Of a DNA stretch of 64,000 nt, positions 34,401 through 44,045 are shown one piece after another. This DNA is from Styela clava. Taxonomy: Eukaryota; Chordata; Ascidiacea; Stolidobranchia; Styelidae. The first letter of the stretch is position 1. The number at the start of each line of letters is the position of its first letter. The notes under the pieces are model-generated. The model was given only the letters and a program-made list of their open reading frames with translations, did not search any database and was not told where the DNA came from. The stretch lies in the NCBI RefSeq assembly GCF_964204865.1, contig NC_135254.1, forward strand, positions 4,097,001 to 4,161,000, written 5' to 3'. The translations under genes were made by a program, and so were the position numbers.

Positions 34401-35083
34401 TTTGCAATAAAATCTTCTTCATTCAACCCGAAAGGATTTTCAACTTGCTGGACCTTCTTGCAAACTTGTGCTCTTGCCTTCTTCGACTCGAGTTCCTTCT
34501 TGTGCAAGTGCAATTCCAACTGGCTTTGCTGCATTAACTTATGCATTTGAAGTTGACTTTCATCAGCCAAAATCTTCATTTTTCTTTGATATTCCAGCTG
34601 TAGTGCTTGAAGATTGAGCAACTTTTCTTCTTCCACGGATTTTACTTTAACTTCGAGTTCCCCAACATCCTTCTGTAAATCATACCATTCTTGCTTACTG
34701 TCAAGAGCAATCTTTTCTGATTTACGACTAACATTACTAGATGCAGATGTCCGATATGTGGAGCTTCTGGATGAACTTTCATCTCTCTTTTCCATGAGAT
34801 TATCAACAGTTTCTTCAGCAATCCTAGTCGCATCTTTCACTTCTCTGTCCACTTGTTGAATACCCCGAAACAAAGATGTCCTCTCCTTTCTTGACACCAT
34901 CTCTTCAAGCGCTGACCACATCTCCATTAATTCCCGTGAAGATGCACGCATTGCAGATGATGCTCTTAGGATATGGCTAACATGCTTTGCTGTTTCGCAT
35001 AGTTTCACAAGCTTCTGACAAAGTTTAGATACGCCTTTAGATTTGCCTCTGTTGATCAAACTCTTGTTTCCTATTTTCCACAA
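31475..35083 (-). CDS. BEL gag-protease-reverse transcriptase, ends at in-frame TAG
   Basis: 1202 residues. The N-terminal third is charged and coiled-coil-rich (about residues 100-220). A DUF1759-type gag domain follows (LPQIKVDIFDGNPLKF and LSGDPKTMIQDL, about 310-420). Two CCHC-like clusters lie at about 555-620 (CPFCSVCHHIDDC; CYGCGSNRGHRVNFC). The aspartic protease region (DUF1758) has ILDDQSNCCFVSEEL. The reverse transcriptase has VMGDIKGMFHQF, HPFGARSSPGVAMYG and the catalytic YVDD. It ends shortly after VLGMLWDVNDDVF at a TAG, although homologous coding continues in the same frame. The stop is either a recent nonsense mutation or a readthrough codon. Confidence 0.9.
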   Translation of the reverse strand: MWKIGNKSLINRGKSKGVSKLCQKLVKLCETAKHVSHILRASSAMRASSRELMEMWSALEEMVSRKERTSLFRGIQQVDREVKDATRIAEETVDNLMEKRDESSSRSSTYRTSASSNVSRKSEKIALDSKQEWYDLQKDVGELEVKVKSVEEEKLLNLQALQLEYQRKMKILADESQLQMHKLMQQSQLELHLHKKELESKKARAQVCKKVQQVENPFGLNEEDFIANSSSQQSQILKSDWDHSLKTIHGEDNSNDIVCENINLGMNSQHANAFQHSPSGAYTTFVSPEVNMNSVSHLNNDLSACLRELAISNSMLGNAYALPQIKVDIFDGNPLKFPAWESDFDALIEAKTTNVRQKLNLLSQHLSGDPKTMIQDLVLLQSDTAYAEAKEKLKSRYGNESVICKAFLEKLASWPRIRFRDAAGIQRYGDFLDQVKVAKHKIKDLEVLDFSVESVKVIERLPTYLQDAWRGTVKNWRSKYGKNSYPPFDEIVKFVNEASEKENIPELEHMNKNREYVKSYDDREKKSKSFSSYRSAQNARAYAHKVENMNANKCPFCSVCHHIDDCDEFGKLSIKDKKTFFLKERLCYGCGSNRGHRVNFCKQRVTCKICNRLHLTALHVVKTLDKSDSKCTQVCTIEGQSGGKHNSMIVPVFVRNSKNPSKEIQCYCILDDQSNCCFVSEELQKQLDVKGVQTQLKLSTMMKSGALVSSQRIRGLQVMSMDRQVKIDIPQAYTREQVPASPSQIPKPEVAKQWKHLEKIADKLMPYDSKLKVSILIGSNIPSAVRPRDIIHGRENDPYGQKSILGWGIIGNVCKNGKRDDKSSISHRVEVTQDCSTAENLLESNGKSSFVFSTKVKEIVSPQQLNQMMEIDFVDHKSKHENMSIEDQRFVKILSGNVIKCDNGMYEMPLPLKCDQVKLPNNKPMVLKRVMQLKKRFEKDSEYKSKYVEFMEDMIKNYAERVPENRLVVSDGKVNYVPHTAVFHSKKKTIRVVFDLSALYKGECINDHLLTGPDLMSGMTGILCRFRKEEIAVMGDIKGMFHQFVVREQDRDLLRFFWWNNGNTESELTEYRMTRHPFGARSSPGVAMYGLKLAGDDGEKAFGIEAADFVRDNFYVDDGLQSLETVNEAKLLIKNSTSLCAKAGLKLHKFVSNRREVIESIPECDRASSVKTIDLNNDPLPIERVLGMLWDVNDDVFRYHLQ

Positions 35084-35369
35084 CTTTCGATGACGGTCTG
35101 ATCTTTCTCTTTGTAATGTTTACAATATCACCATGTTCCATGGATGCTGGCTCAGAAGTTACAAGTTTACCTTTTGCAAACCTTTTTCGCGCAGATTTCA
35201 TCATGAAATAAATCTGTTTACACTGTCACCCAAACGGAAAGCAACACTGTTGCCAGTCAGTTACTGTAAACTCCTGGAAGTTAAATGACTAGGGAAACTC
35301 TTCAGCTTTTATCAGTGCTGTCACCACTGATAATCTACTTTTTCCTTTCACAACAGTACTCAGGCCTCC

Positions 35370-35519
35370 AAGCTGGAACTTCCACTCTTCTAAAGGCTGA
35401 TAGACTTTGTCATTTACTGTTACGCCTTTCTACTAAAGGCTGGAAGATATGTTGTCAATTACTTCCACTCTTCTTAATACAACCAAATACTTCAAAGGCT
35501 GATAGACTTTGTCATTTAC
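35370..35519 (-). repeat. BEL 5' leader with internal direct repeats
   Basis: A ~33 bp segment beginning aaaggctgatagactttgtc and ending in ttactgttacg occurs twice, at about 35392 and 35496, plus a partial copy near 35440. The second occurrence runs directly into the LTR. On the coding strand the bases following the 5' LTR (gtaaatgacaaag) do not show the common TGG primer-binding start. Confidence 0.6.
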
Positions 35520-35975
35520 TGTTACGGTAGCCAAAGTCCAACTTAGTTCAATAGCCCCGCAAATAGACTATGACCGCAATGCATTTATACGCGCTCCCAA
35601 AACCTGTCTTGCTGTCTATGATACACTGGAAATATGCAGCTCTGATATTGTTGTTTGAAATGATATTTTAATCCAAGTAAATCCACAGTTAAACAGAGTA
35701 TTCAGTTATTAAATGTAATCCAATTAAGCAACTATACAGGAATTGATTGCGGTAAATGACAATTGTGTCTATCCAACCAATAGTTCTACGATAAACAGAT
35801 AAAGTAGATAAGCAAATTTACTATGTGCGCTCCCGGTTTCAGGTTCTTGCCGAAGAGCCTTGCGGTAACTAGGAATACACATCAGTGAACCACTGCCCAC
35901 TAGCGGTAATACACAGGAGCTAACTTTGAAAGGGGGTACACACAATACAAAAACTAACTATTGGCCCCAGTAACA
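35520..35975 (-). repeat. 5' LTR of BEL element (456 bp)
   Basis: Nearly identical to 28489-28940. The differences seen are a tagtctatg/tagactatg substitution, a 4 bp insertion next to it, and an A/G difference in aacta(a/g)gaatac. Confidence 0.95.
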
Positions 35976-38900
35976 TTAATATTATTTAGGACTTCCAATG
36001 TTACACTAGTCCAGCCATGATAAATTGCACCGATCTCCAACTCTGAATCAATGTTTATAGCTAAACTTGATTGTTCTGCAGCTGATTAGGTCTTGAGAAA
36101 AAATTGAATATTGTCTTCTAAATCCTGGTATTGCCAGTTGGAAGGTGAATAAGTTGATGCACTTTTTTTCCAGTCTTGCAAATTTTTATGACATATTTTT
36201 TCAGCTACTTTCCTCTTTTTTGGGGAAGATCTATTCAAAGTTGGCGTGCATCTTGAGTATTGCACCAATTCAAAGACGCGACTGTGAGGCTTTGTTGAAT
36301 ATTTCTCTCTTTTTATATAAAATTACAATCTTGAACATACTGGAATGCAACAACGATTACTCATGTTGATGAGTGATGTGAATAAATAGCCTATAACAGT
36401 ATAATACAAATTATGCAATTCTAAAAAAAGTAATACAAAAACGTAAAGAAGAGATAAAACGAGTTGACTTAAAAAAAAGAAATTGTTACTTTTGGAGTTT
36501 GGTAAATCTGTGAATACTATCAGACTATAGTGCTGGTATGTTAGTCGTAAGTTATAATAGTATTGAAGGTTGTGTAACTAAAAAGATCGTAACCCAGTAC
36601 CGGACTCACAGAACATAAGAAATAAAGTAGCCTAGGCCCTAGGTTACGATAATCGGGTAGAATATTGCAGTATTGAGGTGTTTCATAGAACGCCAAGTTA
36701 CCGTACCGTACCTGCGTTGTCTTGAGGGGGAAATACTAGTTGAAGCCGAAAAGTAAATCTAATCTATCTTGAAATAAACTAAAGAGACCGAGCTTAAGAT
36801 AGACAACCGGCATTTGATTAAAGAATTGAACCAATTTAATGAAATACTAGGGCTAGGCCCATAGGCTGCTGTGCTAAAAATATAGAGCGAGACATTTTGT
36901 GCACATACCACCGTCTTCACCAAGCTCCGCGCAAATCAAGTGATCGCAATAGAGCGTGAAGCTGCAGAAACTCGAAACGCGATTAACTTTGTTTGTTTTA
37001 TTAATGTGGGCGTGACTTTCTAGACTAGTTTCATTCCCCTGTACTGAACTAAGCTCAGCGCTATAATCAGCCACTAAAGAACTGGTTCAAAATAAACACT
37101 TACAGCAAACTATCATGAATTATTCATGACATGAGTGTACCAACTTGGTCCAATTTTAACTATGCTAAACCAACATTTGTTTGACTAGATTCTTTAGGAA
37201 TCATCATGTTTCCTAATGTGCGGTGGCCATAAAAGTTTCTGTCTATCATAACTAGCTTCTCAACTCTGCGAAACTAGAAGACACAGCATGTCCCTACATA
37301 GATAAACATGCATTATTATCCCCAAACCAGTGATAACAACAGACTAGTTATTCACGAAAAGTTTAGATCGTGTATGCCCTAACAATCAGAAGCGATGGCT
37401 CAGTAGTTAACATGTATTACACATCTTTGACTCCATGCACACCACCTCATCTAGTGTGTAATAAATTGAGTAGACAATATCGACCCCAAAAAATATTTAG
37501 GTTGTTTCAAGAAGATTAGCTCTTTACATGTCAGTGTCTGTTTGCCCTGTTGGGAGTGAAAACATGAACAAATATTGCATCAAATTTCTATAGCATTTTA
37601 TAGATTCTCTAATATAATGAAATTTGAATTGTGATATGCGTTTGTGTGCTTCTTAAACCAATCTATATTAGTATGAAGGACAAATGTCATGCTGAGATGG
37701 ATTGCTGGTTTGAAACTAGACATGTTTGAATTTATTTTTTATAACATGTTTCATGTGTCCACTGCAAACTATGGACACCAGGTTTTGTTCAGTTTTGCTG
37801 GAAATCACTTGCCTTGTTAGTTGTTACGCATATTTTTATTTCAAAATTCTCTAAATCTCATAATTTTTTTAGATTGTAATTGTCATGTTGGATGGTTAAG
37901 GTGCGCATACGTATTCAACTTCATCCTAAGTTATGTTTGCCTTTCGGGTAGTTTGCTGTTATTACATTATTTTGTGTTTTACAATCAAAATTAAATTCAT
38001 TGAATGATTAGCTCCATATTCTCTTGACATTGATTTTCTAATAGGCAAGCAGAATACTGGAATACACAAAAAAATTATTTTCATTAACATTTTAAAGGCC
38101 TATATAACCTTAAGTCACACTTTATCTCTGATCATTTATTATATGATACTCGTGACTTCAAATGTTTTTTAAAATCACTGTCTCAAATTTTCGTTTCAGC
38201 CAAATATGAAAACAACCACTTTTTTGTTGATTTTCAAAGCTTCTACAGAGTAGCGAATGAAACACATGATTGAATAAAATTACTTTCAAAACCAACTTGG
38301 GGAGTAATATTTGAATTTGATCCCAAGTTGTTGAGTTTGCACTGAATGTGAGTAAAACTGATTTTTGATTTTTTTACTCACGAACTTTTTACTCATAAAG
38401 TTACACTTTGTTGCCCACCATTCTTTAATATTTTAACTTGTGACCCCAATTACTATTAAAAATCTTTTTTCAAATTTGTTGGCAAGTTGCTGATCTTATT
38501 TTTTTTTGTTTTTAATTAAACCTTCAGGCTTGCATATATTTTTCATACAATCATAGTGTTCTCCAAAAATCTGTTCTTTCTTGAATAGTTTTTCTTGTTT
38601 TGCGAATATGTATGTATGTATGTTTATTCGTCTCGTAAAAGCAATATAAAAGCGTAAGTACTTATAAATACTGAAGACGGGATGTATGCACAAGACCATA
38701 TTGGCCTAAAACACAGATGTGCGGCATACACCCCTTTGATTTATATAAATTATAATAGGGTAAATCAAATATGTACAATATGGTCCTTTATACAGGCAGT
38801 TGTGCGAGGAGGGTGGGTGGATGCGGTAACAGGGATATGGGTGGAGTGTACAAAACTGTTTGTACAAAGGAGTTTGTTAGACAAAACAACATCTATAAAT

Positions 38901-39832
38901 AGAGACACAACACAACATGAAACACAATGCATATGAATATAGTAATAATTTTTTTTTTTTTTTTTTTAAAAAAATTAAGAATTTGGATGAATGTACAATA
39001 CCATTGAGTGATGATACCACATACTATAAAACGCGGGAATGGTCAAGTTTAAAGGGTGTGTACATATATGGTATGCACCACTCAAGGGCGACAGTGTTAT
39101 AAGTGGTCTATGGCTGTTTTGGCCAAAATGTGACCCTACAGGTTTTGGCGAAATATGATAAAAAAGGTATGTATCAAATGACTCACTATTATAAGGTTTT
39201 TTTTGAAATTCTGGATTCAGCCAAAAACAATGAAGTTTCAAAAAATAAAAAATAAAAAAAATTAATAAAAAGCATTTCCACAAAACCTATTATGGTTGCA
39301 TTTCAGCCAGAAGATTAGAAAGGTATAAAGGTACAGTGGGATAGGGCATGATAAGTTATAAAGAGAAGCCATTTTACCATGTCATGGTTTTTCCAATGTA
39401 AATTAAAATAATAAAATTATATGGTATCCTGGGATGAGCAGAAGAAAAAGTGTGATTCGGTGATAGGTAGCAACAATGGAAATAAATTGAACAGCATGCT
39501 ACTCAAACAAGAACCATTGTCCCTACTCCCTACTATTTGAGCATTCTATCTATAACCTAAATTGCTGTGCTTTTGTTGTTGTCTAATTACGCATGATAAT
39601 GAAATTAGAATGGTGTGCTAGTTATTAATTCAGTCCATTGTTCTATATTGAATCCGGGTGAGGTATCCTGTGGAGTTATTGAAATTGTCAGCTGGTCTAT
39701 GGTGACTGAAGAGGAGGACAGTTTCCTGATAGTTCATTCAATCCAAATAATCAACAGCTCTCCCTTTCAGTGTTGAACTGACCTTGAAAAAATAATCTCC
39801 AAACAGTAACATGTTCAAAGCAGAGAAAATTG
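35976..39832. other. No gene recognised
   Basis: AT-rich. A possible SINE head (gatggctcagtagttaaca, about 37394) is followed by tctagtgtgtaataaattga, a tail shared with other tRNA-like repeats here. A T run lies at 38949-38967. The sequence at 39700-39832 may be the 3' untranslated end of the LINE. Confidence 0.4.
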
Positions 39833-41566
39833 CTAATATGATGATGATATATATTGTTTAAGTTTGGAACGAAATTCTGAGTTCGATTTTGAATTTTTGA
39901 TGTCATCGGGTAGGGAATTCCAAGCTTTTGGTCCACATACTGCGATTGATTCTTGTGAAATACTTTTACTGACAAATGGAATAAAAAAATTATCTTTATT
40001 TCTGCTGTTTGAATTTGGGTTTGCTTGGAACAGGCTGTTCAGGCTGGACGGAAGCTCTCCAATGTGACAAGAGAACATCATATTACATAGTTCGAATTTA
40101 GCTAAATCCACAACTCGTAGTAGCCTATGCTCTTTAAATAAGTCATCAATTTTTTCGCGATTACCTCTATGAAAAACTCTTCTAATAAAGCGATTGCAAA
40201 CACTTTGAATTTTTTTGAGAATGGACGATTGGCGATGAACATAAGCTGAGGCACAATAACGAATATGGCTTTCTATCAGAGAGTGGTATAGAGATATTAA
40301 ACAAGATGTATTTAAGTAGTTGGCTATTTTCGTAATGGCACTAAGAGACGACCTTGTTTTCGATAGAACCATATTGGTGTGTTGTTTCCAAGACAATTTA
40401 TCATCGATCATTACACCCAGAAAGCGAGTCTGATTAACTCTTTCTATATTTATTCCATTTAATTCCAAATTTTGTTGCAGAGTTGGACACTTTTGCTTCG
40501 GCGTGCTAAATATCATATATTTAGTTTTATCGACATTAATAGTGAGTTTGTTCGCAGACAACCAAGCTTGAATATTTTCTAAGTCGGTATTTGCCTTGGT
40601 CAAAAGTTCAGGCAAGTTTTTGCCTCGAAGATATGGCGTTGAGTCATCAGCAAAAAGTATGATATCAGAGTGAAGAAGAGAATTCGGAAAGTCGTTAATA
40701 ATGATTGAAAAACATAATGGAGCCAAAATAGAACCTTGTAAAGTACCTACAGTCAAATTACAGTATGTGCTAGATGCTACCTCATTGTATATAACTACTT
40801 GTTTCCTTCCTGATAAGTAGCTTTTAAACCAATTATAACTCTGACCTCTAACGCCAATATGGTGCAATTTGGCTAGTAATATGTCATGGTCAATACTATC
40901 AAATGCCTTGGAAAGGTCCAAGAACATACTGAGAGTATACTCATTCTTATCAAATCCTTCTAGAATTTTACTGACAAGCAGGGATGTTGCATGAGATGTT
41001 GAATGATTTTGACGAAAGCCAAATTCTTGTGAATAAAAGAAATTTTTTTGGTCTAGGAAATGGTTGAGTCGTTTGTACATAATTTTTTCTAGAATTTTTG
41101 AAAATGCGGGAAGTAAGCTGATCGGTCGGTAGTTTTTTACATCTTTTGCATTTCCTTTTTTGAACAATGGCATAACTTTGGATAATTTGAACTGGTTTAT
41201 GTATTTACCAGATTGTAATGAGCAGTTAAAGATATGTGCGAGAGCACAAATACAATTCCAGGGCATCATTCGTATAACTTTAAAGGGAATTTCATCTGTT
41301 CCACAACTGGTTTTGGGTCGAAAAGATTTCAGAATATTTTGGACTTCGAAAGCTGTTGTCGGGGCAAGAAACATGGAGGTTTTACTGCGATGCCCCATAT
41401 ATTGCTTAAAGTCATCCCTTCTAGTATGAGTAAACCGTTCGACCATTTTATTTCCAATTGTAGAAAAGTGCGAATTAAAATGATCTGCTATTTCGACAGG
41501 ATCCGAGGTTTCCTGGCCGTTAATAGAAAATACTTTTGTTAGATTTGGTTTAGAACGCCCAAGCAT
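39833..41566 (-). CDS. LINE ORF2, reverse transcriptase part
   Basis: 577 residues in frame. Reverse transcriptase motifs appear in order: NYRPISLLPAFSKILEKIM, SQEFGFRQNHSTSHA, MFLDLSKAFDSIDHDILL, GTLQGSILAPLCFSI and the catalytic FADDS, then LSANKLTINVDKTKYMIF. The C-terminal part (SLYHSLIESHIRYCASAYVH) is the usual thumb/connection region of jockey/CR1-superfamily elements. It ends ISSSY-stop next to a short TCA/ATG repeat. It continues from the endonuclease ORF at 41734 in a different frame. Confidence 0.9.
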   Translation of the reverse strand: MLGRSKPNLTKVFSINGQETSDPVEIADHFNSHFSTIGNKMVERFTHTRRDDFKQYMGHRSKTSMFLAPTTAFEVQNILKSFRPKTSCGTDEIPFKVIRMMPWNCICALAHIFNCSLQSGKYINQFKLSKVMPLFKKGNAKDVKNYRPISLLPAFSKILEKIMYKRLNHFLDQKNFFYSQEFGFRQNHSTSHATSLLVSKILEGFDKNEYTLSMFLDLSKAFDSIDHDILLAKLHHIGVRGQSYNWFKSYLSGRKQVVIYNEVASSTYCNLTVGTLQGSILAPLCFSIIINDFPNSLLHSDIILFADDSTPYLRGKNLPELLTKANTDLENIQAWLSANKLTINVDKTKYMIFSTPKQKCPTLQQNLELNGINIERVNQTRFLGVMIDDKLSWKQHTNMVLSKTRSSLSAITKIANYLNTSCLISLYHSLIESHIRYCASAYVHRQSSILKKIQSVCNRFIRRVFHRGNREKIDDLFKEHRLLRVVDLAKFELCNMMFSCHIGELPSSLNSLFQANPNSNSRNKDNFFIPFVSKSISQESIAVCGPKAWNSLPDDIKNSKSNSEFRSKLKQYISSSY

Positions 41567-41733
41567 CGTTCATAGTACGCCAAGTTTTCTTAAGATCATT
41601 ACGATGTCTACCTAGTAATGACTTGTAAAAATTTTGTTTCTTAGCAGTTATCAATTTCTCATATTTTTTCTTGCATTCTGAATATTTAAATTTGGTCTGC
41701 TCTGATTTTTCAGTAAGATAGTTTTTGTATAGT
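41567..41733 (-). pseudogene. ORF2 linker with two frame changes
   Basis: Coding similarity continues through this gap (lysine-rich, including a KKYEKLITAKKQNFYKSLLG stretch and a KTWRTMN motif). The frame changes once at the A run at 41738-41746 (coding strand) and again near 41570. The first lies in a homopolymer and could be a sequencing error. Confidence 0.65.
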
Positions 41734-43104
41734 TTATGCTTTTTTTTTCTGCATTTTTAAGAGTTCCTTGTCAAACCATTTATTATTATTTTTAATATTT
41801 CTTTTCTTCAGAGGGAAGCAAGTTTTAAAAGATTCAGAAAAATACTCATTAAAAGTTCTGAAGGCTATATCAGGATCTGTTTTGCTGAACACAGCAGAAA
41901 AGTCACTTTGTTCTAACATGAGTTTAAAATTATCTAAATTTGAGATATTATATTGCCTGAAGTATTCGTTTTCTGCCTTGCGAAGTTTTTTTCTTAATGG
42001 AATGCAAACCAGGACTGGCAGGTGGTCTGAAATAGGATCCACTATCATTGCACTGCGGGGTTTACAATCGAAGATGTTTGTCCAAATATGGTCAATGATT
42101 GTAAAGCTGCTTTGAGTGATTCGAGTTGGCTTTGACACCACAGGGTAAAATGAAGCCGAATTCATCAGCTCACAAAATTCATCTACAGTCTTGTTTGTTT
42201 CCAGAAGATTATAATTGAGGTCTCCCATGATAATACAATTTTTCGATAAGGTTTGGAGTGTCGATTCCAGAATACTAATAAATTGATTATTGCTTTGACT
42301 ATCTGATAAGGGAGATCTGTAAATTGTTCCACACGTCACAATTCTATCCTTTGAATAAATGTCTACGAAAGTGGATTCAAAAATTCGCTCATTCATAATT
42401 GAAATGTCAGGTCTAGCCTTGAAGGTAATATTTTTTTTGATGTATAGGCCAACACCCCCACCTTTCGAAGTCACTCGAGGATTTGATAAAAAAGTATAGT
42501 CACCCAGGTTCATGTGGGATCCTATCTGATTTGGTTTTAGCCATGTTTCATTGACTGCTATTAAATCTGGGCAGACTGTCATTGAGGCTATAAGAGCTTC
42601 AAGTTTTGAAAAGTTTCTTGGGTTGGCCAAGGAACGCATATTAATACACATTGTGACAAGTGGGTTCAAGTTATCACTGCATAGGATATCTAAATTAGCG
42701 GCAGAAAGATATTGACAATCAGACATACAAATTTTTGTGGAATCGCTTATTTCATCATTATCAATATTCAGTAACGAAGCCTCAGTAAAAAATTCGTTAA
42801 GAATTTCTGGGGTCAGAGTCGAGGAAGGGTCATTATTCAGGCATAGGTCATTTACTTCTGTATTAGATAACGAGCTGAATGGCAGGCTATTTCGTAGGCA
42901 AAGTCTACAGTACCAAGGTATATCATTTGGTTCATTACATAGTTTACGAAACTCTTGTAAATTTAAACCACTACATTTTAGATGAATCCAACGATTACAT
43001 TTATCACAGTAGATCCCCTTTTCCCTATTGTTTACAGATTTTGGGCATCCACGACATGGTAAATCTCTCTTATTAACATTCATATGGGCAAAAAAGATAA
43101 ACAA
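41734..43104 (-). CDS. LINE ORF2 N-terminal part: PHD finger and endonuclease
   Basis: 456 residues. Residues about 17-70 form a PHD-type C4HC3 zinc finger: CRGC, CDKCNRWIHLKCSGL and WYCRLC. After a low-complexity linker comes an apurinic-type endonuclease: LVTMCINMRSLANPRN, LIAVNETWLKP, GGGVGLYIKKNI, CGTIYRSPLSDSQSN, IIMGDLNYNLLE and ISDHLPVLVCIPL. These provide the expected Glu, Asp-Asn and Asp-His catalytic signatures. It stops right after an A run encoding QKKKA. Confidence 0.9.
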   Translation of the reverse strand: MFIFFAHMNVNKRDLPCRGCPKSVNNREKGIYCDKCNRWIHLKCSGLNLQEFRKLCNEPNDIPWYCRLCLRNSLPFSSLSNTEVNDLCLNNDPSSTLTPEILNEFFTEASLLNIDNDEISDSTKICMSDCQYLSAANLDILCSDNLNPLVTMCINMRSLANPRNFSKLEALIASMTVCPDLIAVNETWLKPNQIGSHMNLGDYTFLSNPRVTSKGGGVGLYIKKNITFKARPDISIMNERIFESTFVDIYSKDRIVTCGTIYRSPLSDSQSNNQFISILESTLQTLSKNCIIMGDLNYNLLETNKTVDEFCELMNSASFYPVVSKPTRITQSSFTIIDHIWTNIFDCKPRSAMIVDPISDHLPVLVCIPLRKKLRKAENEYFRQYNISNLDNFKLMLEQSDFSAVFSKTDPDIAFRTFNEYFSESFKTCFPLKKRNIKNNNKWFDKELLKMQKKKA

Positions 43105-43208
43105 AAGTAAATAAACAAAAGTTGCTCTTGTGTTTAGTGCTTACAATGAGAATTTGGGCTGTTCTAGCATATCAATAATTCATAGTCTGTAGTTTTACGG
43201 TATCTTAC

Positions 43209-44045
43209 TTATATCATAATATCTGATGTGGTTCTAATAATTATTTTCTTACCGTTATGAAATCCATATATGTCTCCATTCATAGTCCAAACATTCTTAA
43301 GTCCGAGAACTCTTCTTGCTTCGGTGAGAAGTTCGACTCGACGTTTTGTCAGCGATTCGGTAATTGATAGTCCAGTCTTTTTAAGTCTTCTTTTCATGGA
43401 GTAAATCATATTTTTGGTGCTGCGACGTACAAATTTAACTATTATAGGAACGTTTCCTTTGCCATCAGCTGGGAGAATATGTGTAACGTCTATATCTCCA
43501 TATTGTATAGGCCATTCTAATTTCAAGGCCGAGTTTAGCGTATTAGCCACATATGTTTCAAATTGTCCATAATGACCTGCTTTCGGTATTCGTTTGCAGC
43601 CATGCAGTAAGATACAGTTCCTCCTCCCATATTGTTCTAAATTATCGATTGCAATTTCGTTTTTTGTGGCGCTTTCTTTAATTTGTTCAACTATTTTGGC
43701 TAAACTTTCAAGTTTATTTAATATGCAGCTAGATTTGTTTTCCAGGGCGTCAAGCTTGGTTGCCGGAAGATTGGGTACCGGTACCGGTGGACTGATGTTG
43801 TTGACCTCCAAGTTTGGCCTTCTAGTACTTCGCTTAGCTCCATTGTCAATTTGGGTTCCTGCCGGTACTTGAACGTTGCCAGAATTTTTCATCTTAGCTA
43901 ATTTGGTTTCCACTTCAGCCCTGGCTTTCTTTTCCTTTGCTATATCTTGTTGTAGTTCTATCTGTTGTTTTTGCAGGCATTGTAAAGTCGCTAGCACCTC
44001 TTTCATAAGTTGACTTTGGTTGTTGGTTGCTTCGATATTATCCAT
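43209..44045 (-). CDS. LINE ORF1 protein (coiled coil, RNA binding-like)
   Basis: 278 residues. An N-terminal coiled coil (about 15-55, QQIELQQDIAKEKKARAEVE) is followed by a proline-rich linker and a second helix (about 105-140). The C-terminal part (LEQYGRRNCILLHG, then DIDVTHILP and IIVKFVRRSTKNMIYSMKR) matches the RRM-like plus C-terminal fold found in many LINE ORF1 proteins of the transposase-22 type. It sits 104 bp upstream of ORF2. Confidence 0.85.
   Translation of the reverse strand: MDNIEATNNQSQLMKEVLATLQCLQKQQIELQQDIAKEKKARAEVETKLAKMKNSGNVQVPAGTQIDNGAKRSTRRPNLEVNNISPPVPVPNLPATKLDALENKSSCILNKLESLAKIVEQIKESATKNEIAIDNLEQYGRRNCILLHGCKRIPKAGHYGQFETYVANTLNSALKLEWPIQYGDIDVTHILPADGKGNVPIIVKFVRRSTKNMIYSMKRRLKKTGLSITESLTKRRVELLTEARRVLGLKNVWTMNGDIYGFHNGKKIIIRTTSDIMI

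Larger units (their letters stand above)
28489..35975 (-). mobile_element. BEL/Pao LTR retrotransposon, near-intact, young
   Basis: Two direct LTRs (28489-28940 and 35520-35975) flank gag-pol coding on the minus strand. A perfect 5 bp target duplication, ttaat, lies at 28484-28488 and 35976-35980; 5 bp is the usual BEL/Pao size. The LTRs differ by two visible substitutions and a 4 bp indel, so insertion was recent. Domain order (gag, protease, reverse transcriptase, RNase H, integrase) is typical of the BEL lineage. No envelope gene is seen. The only coding lesion noticed is one in-frame TAG at 31475-31477. Confidence 0.95.
39833..44045 (-). mobile_element. Non-LTR retrotransposon (CR1/jockey-like LINE)
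   Basis: An ORF1 with a coiled coil is followed by ORF2 with a PHD-type finger, an AP-type endonuclease and a reverse transcriptase, all on the minus strand. Close to full coding length. The outer boundaries and target duplication were not determined. Two frame changes between 41734 and 41566 break ORF2. Confidence 0.9.

Noticed and set aside
29058-35530. Plus-strand ORFs across the BEL element
   Set aside because: Antisense shadows of gag-pol without domains.
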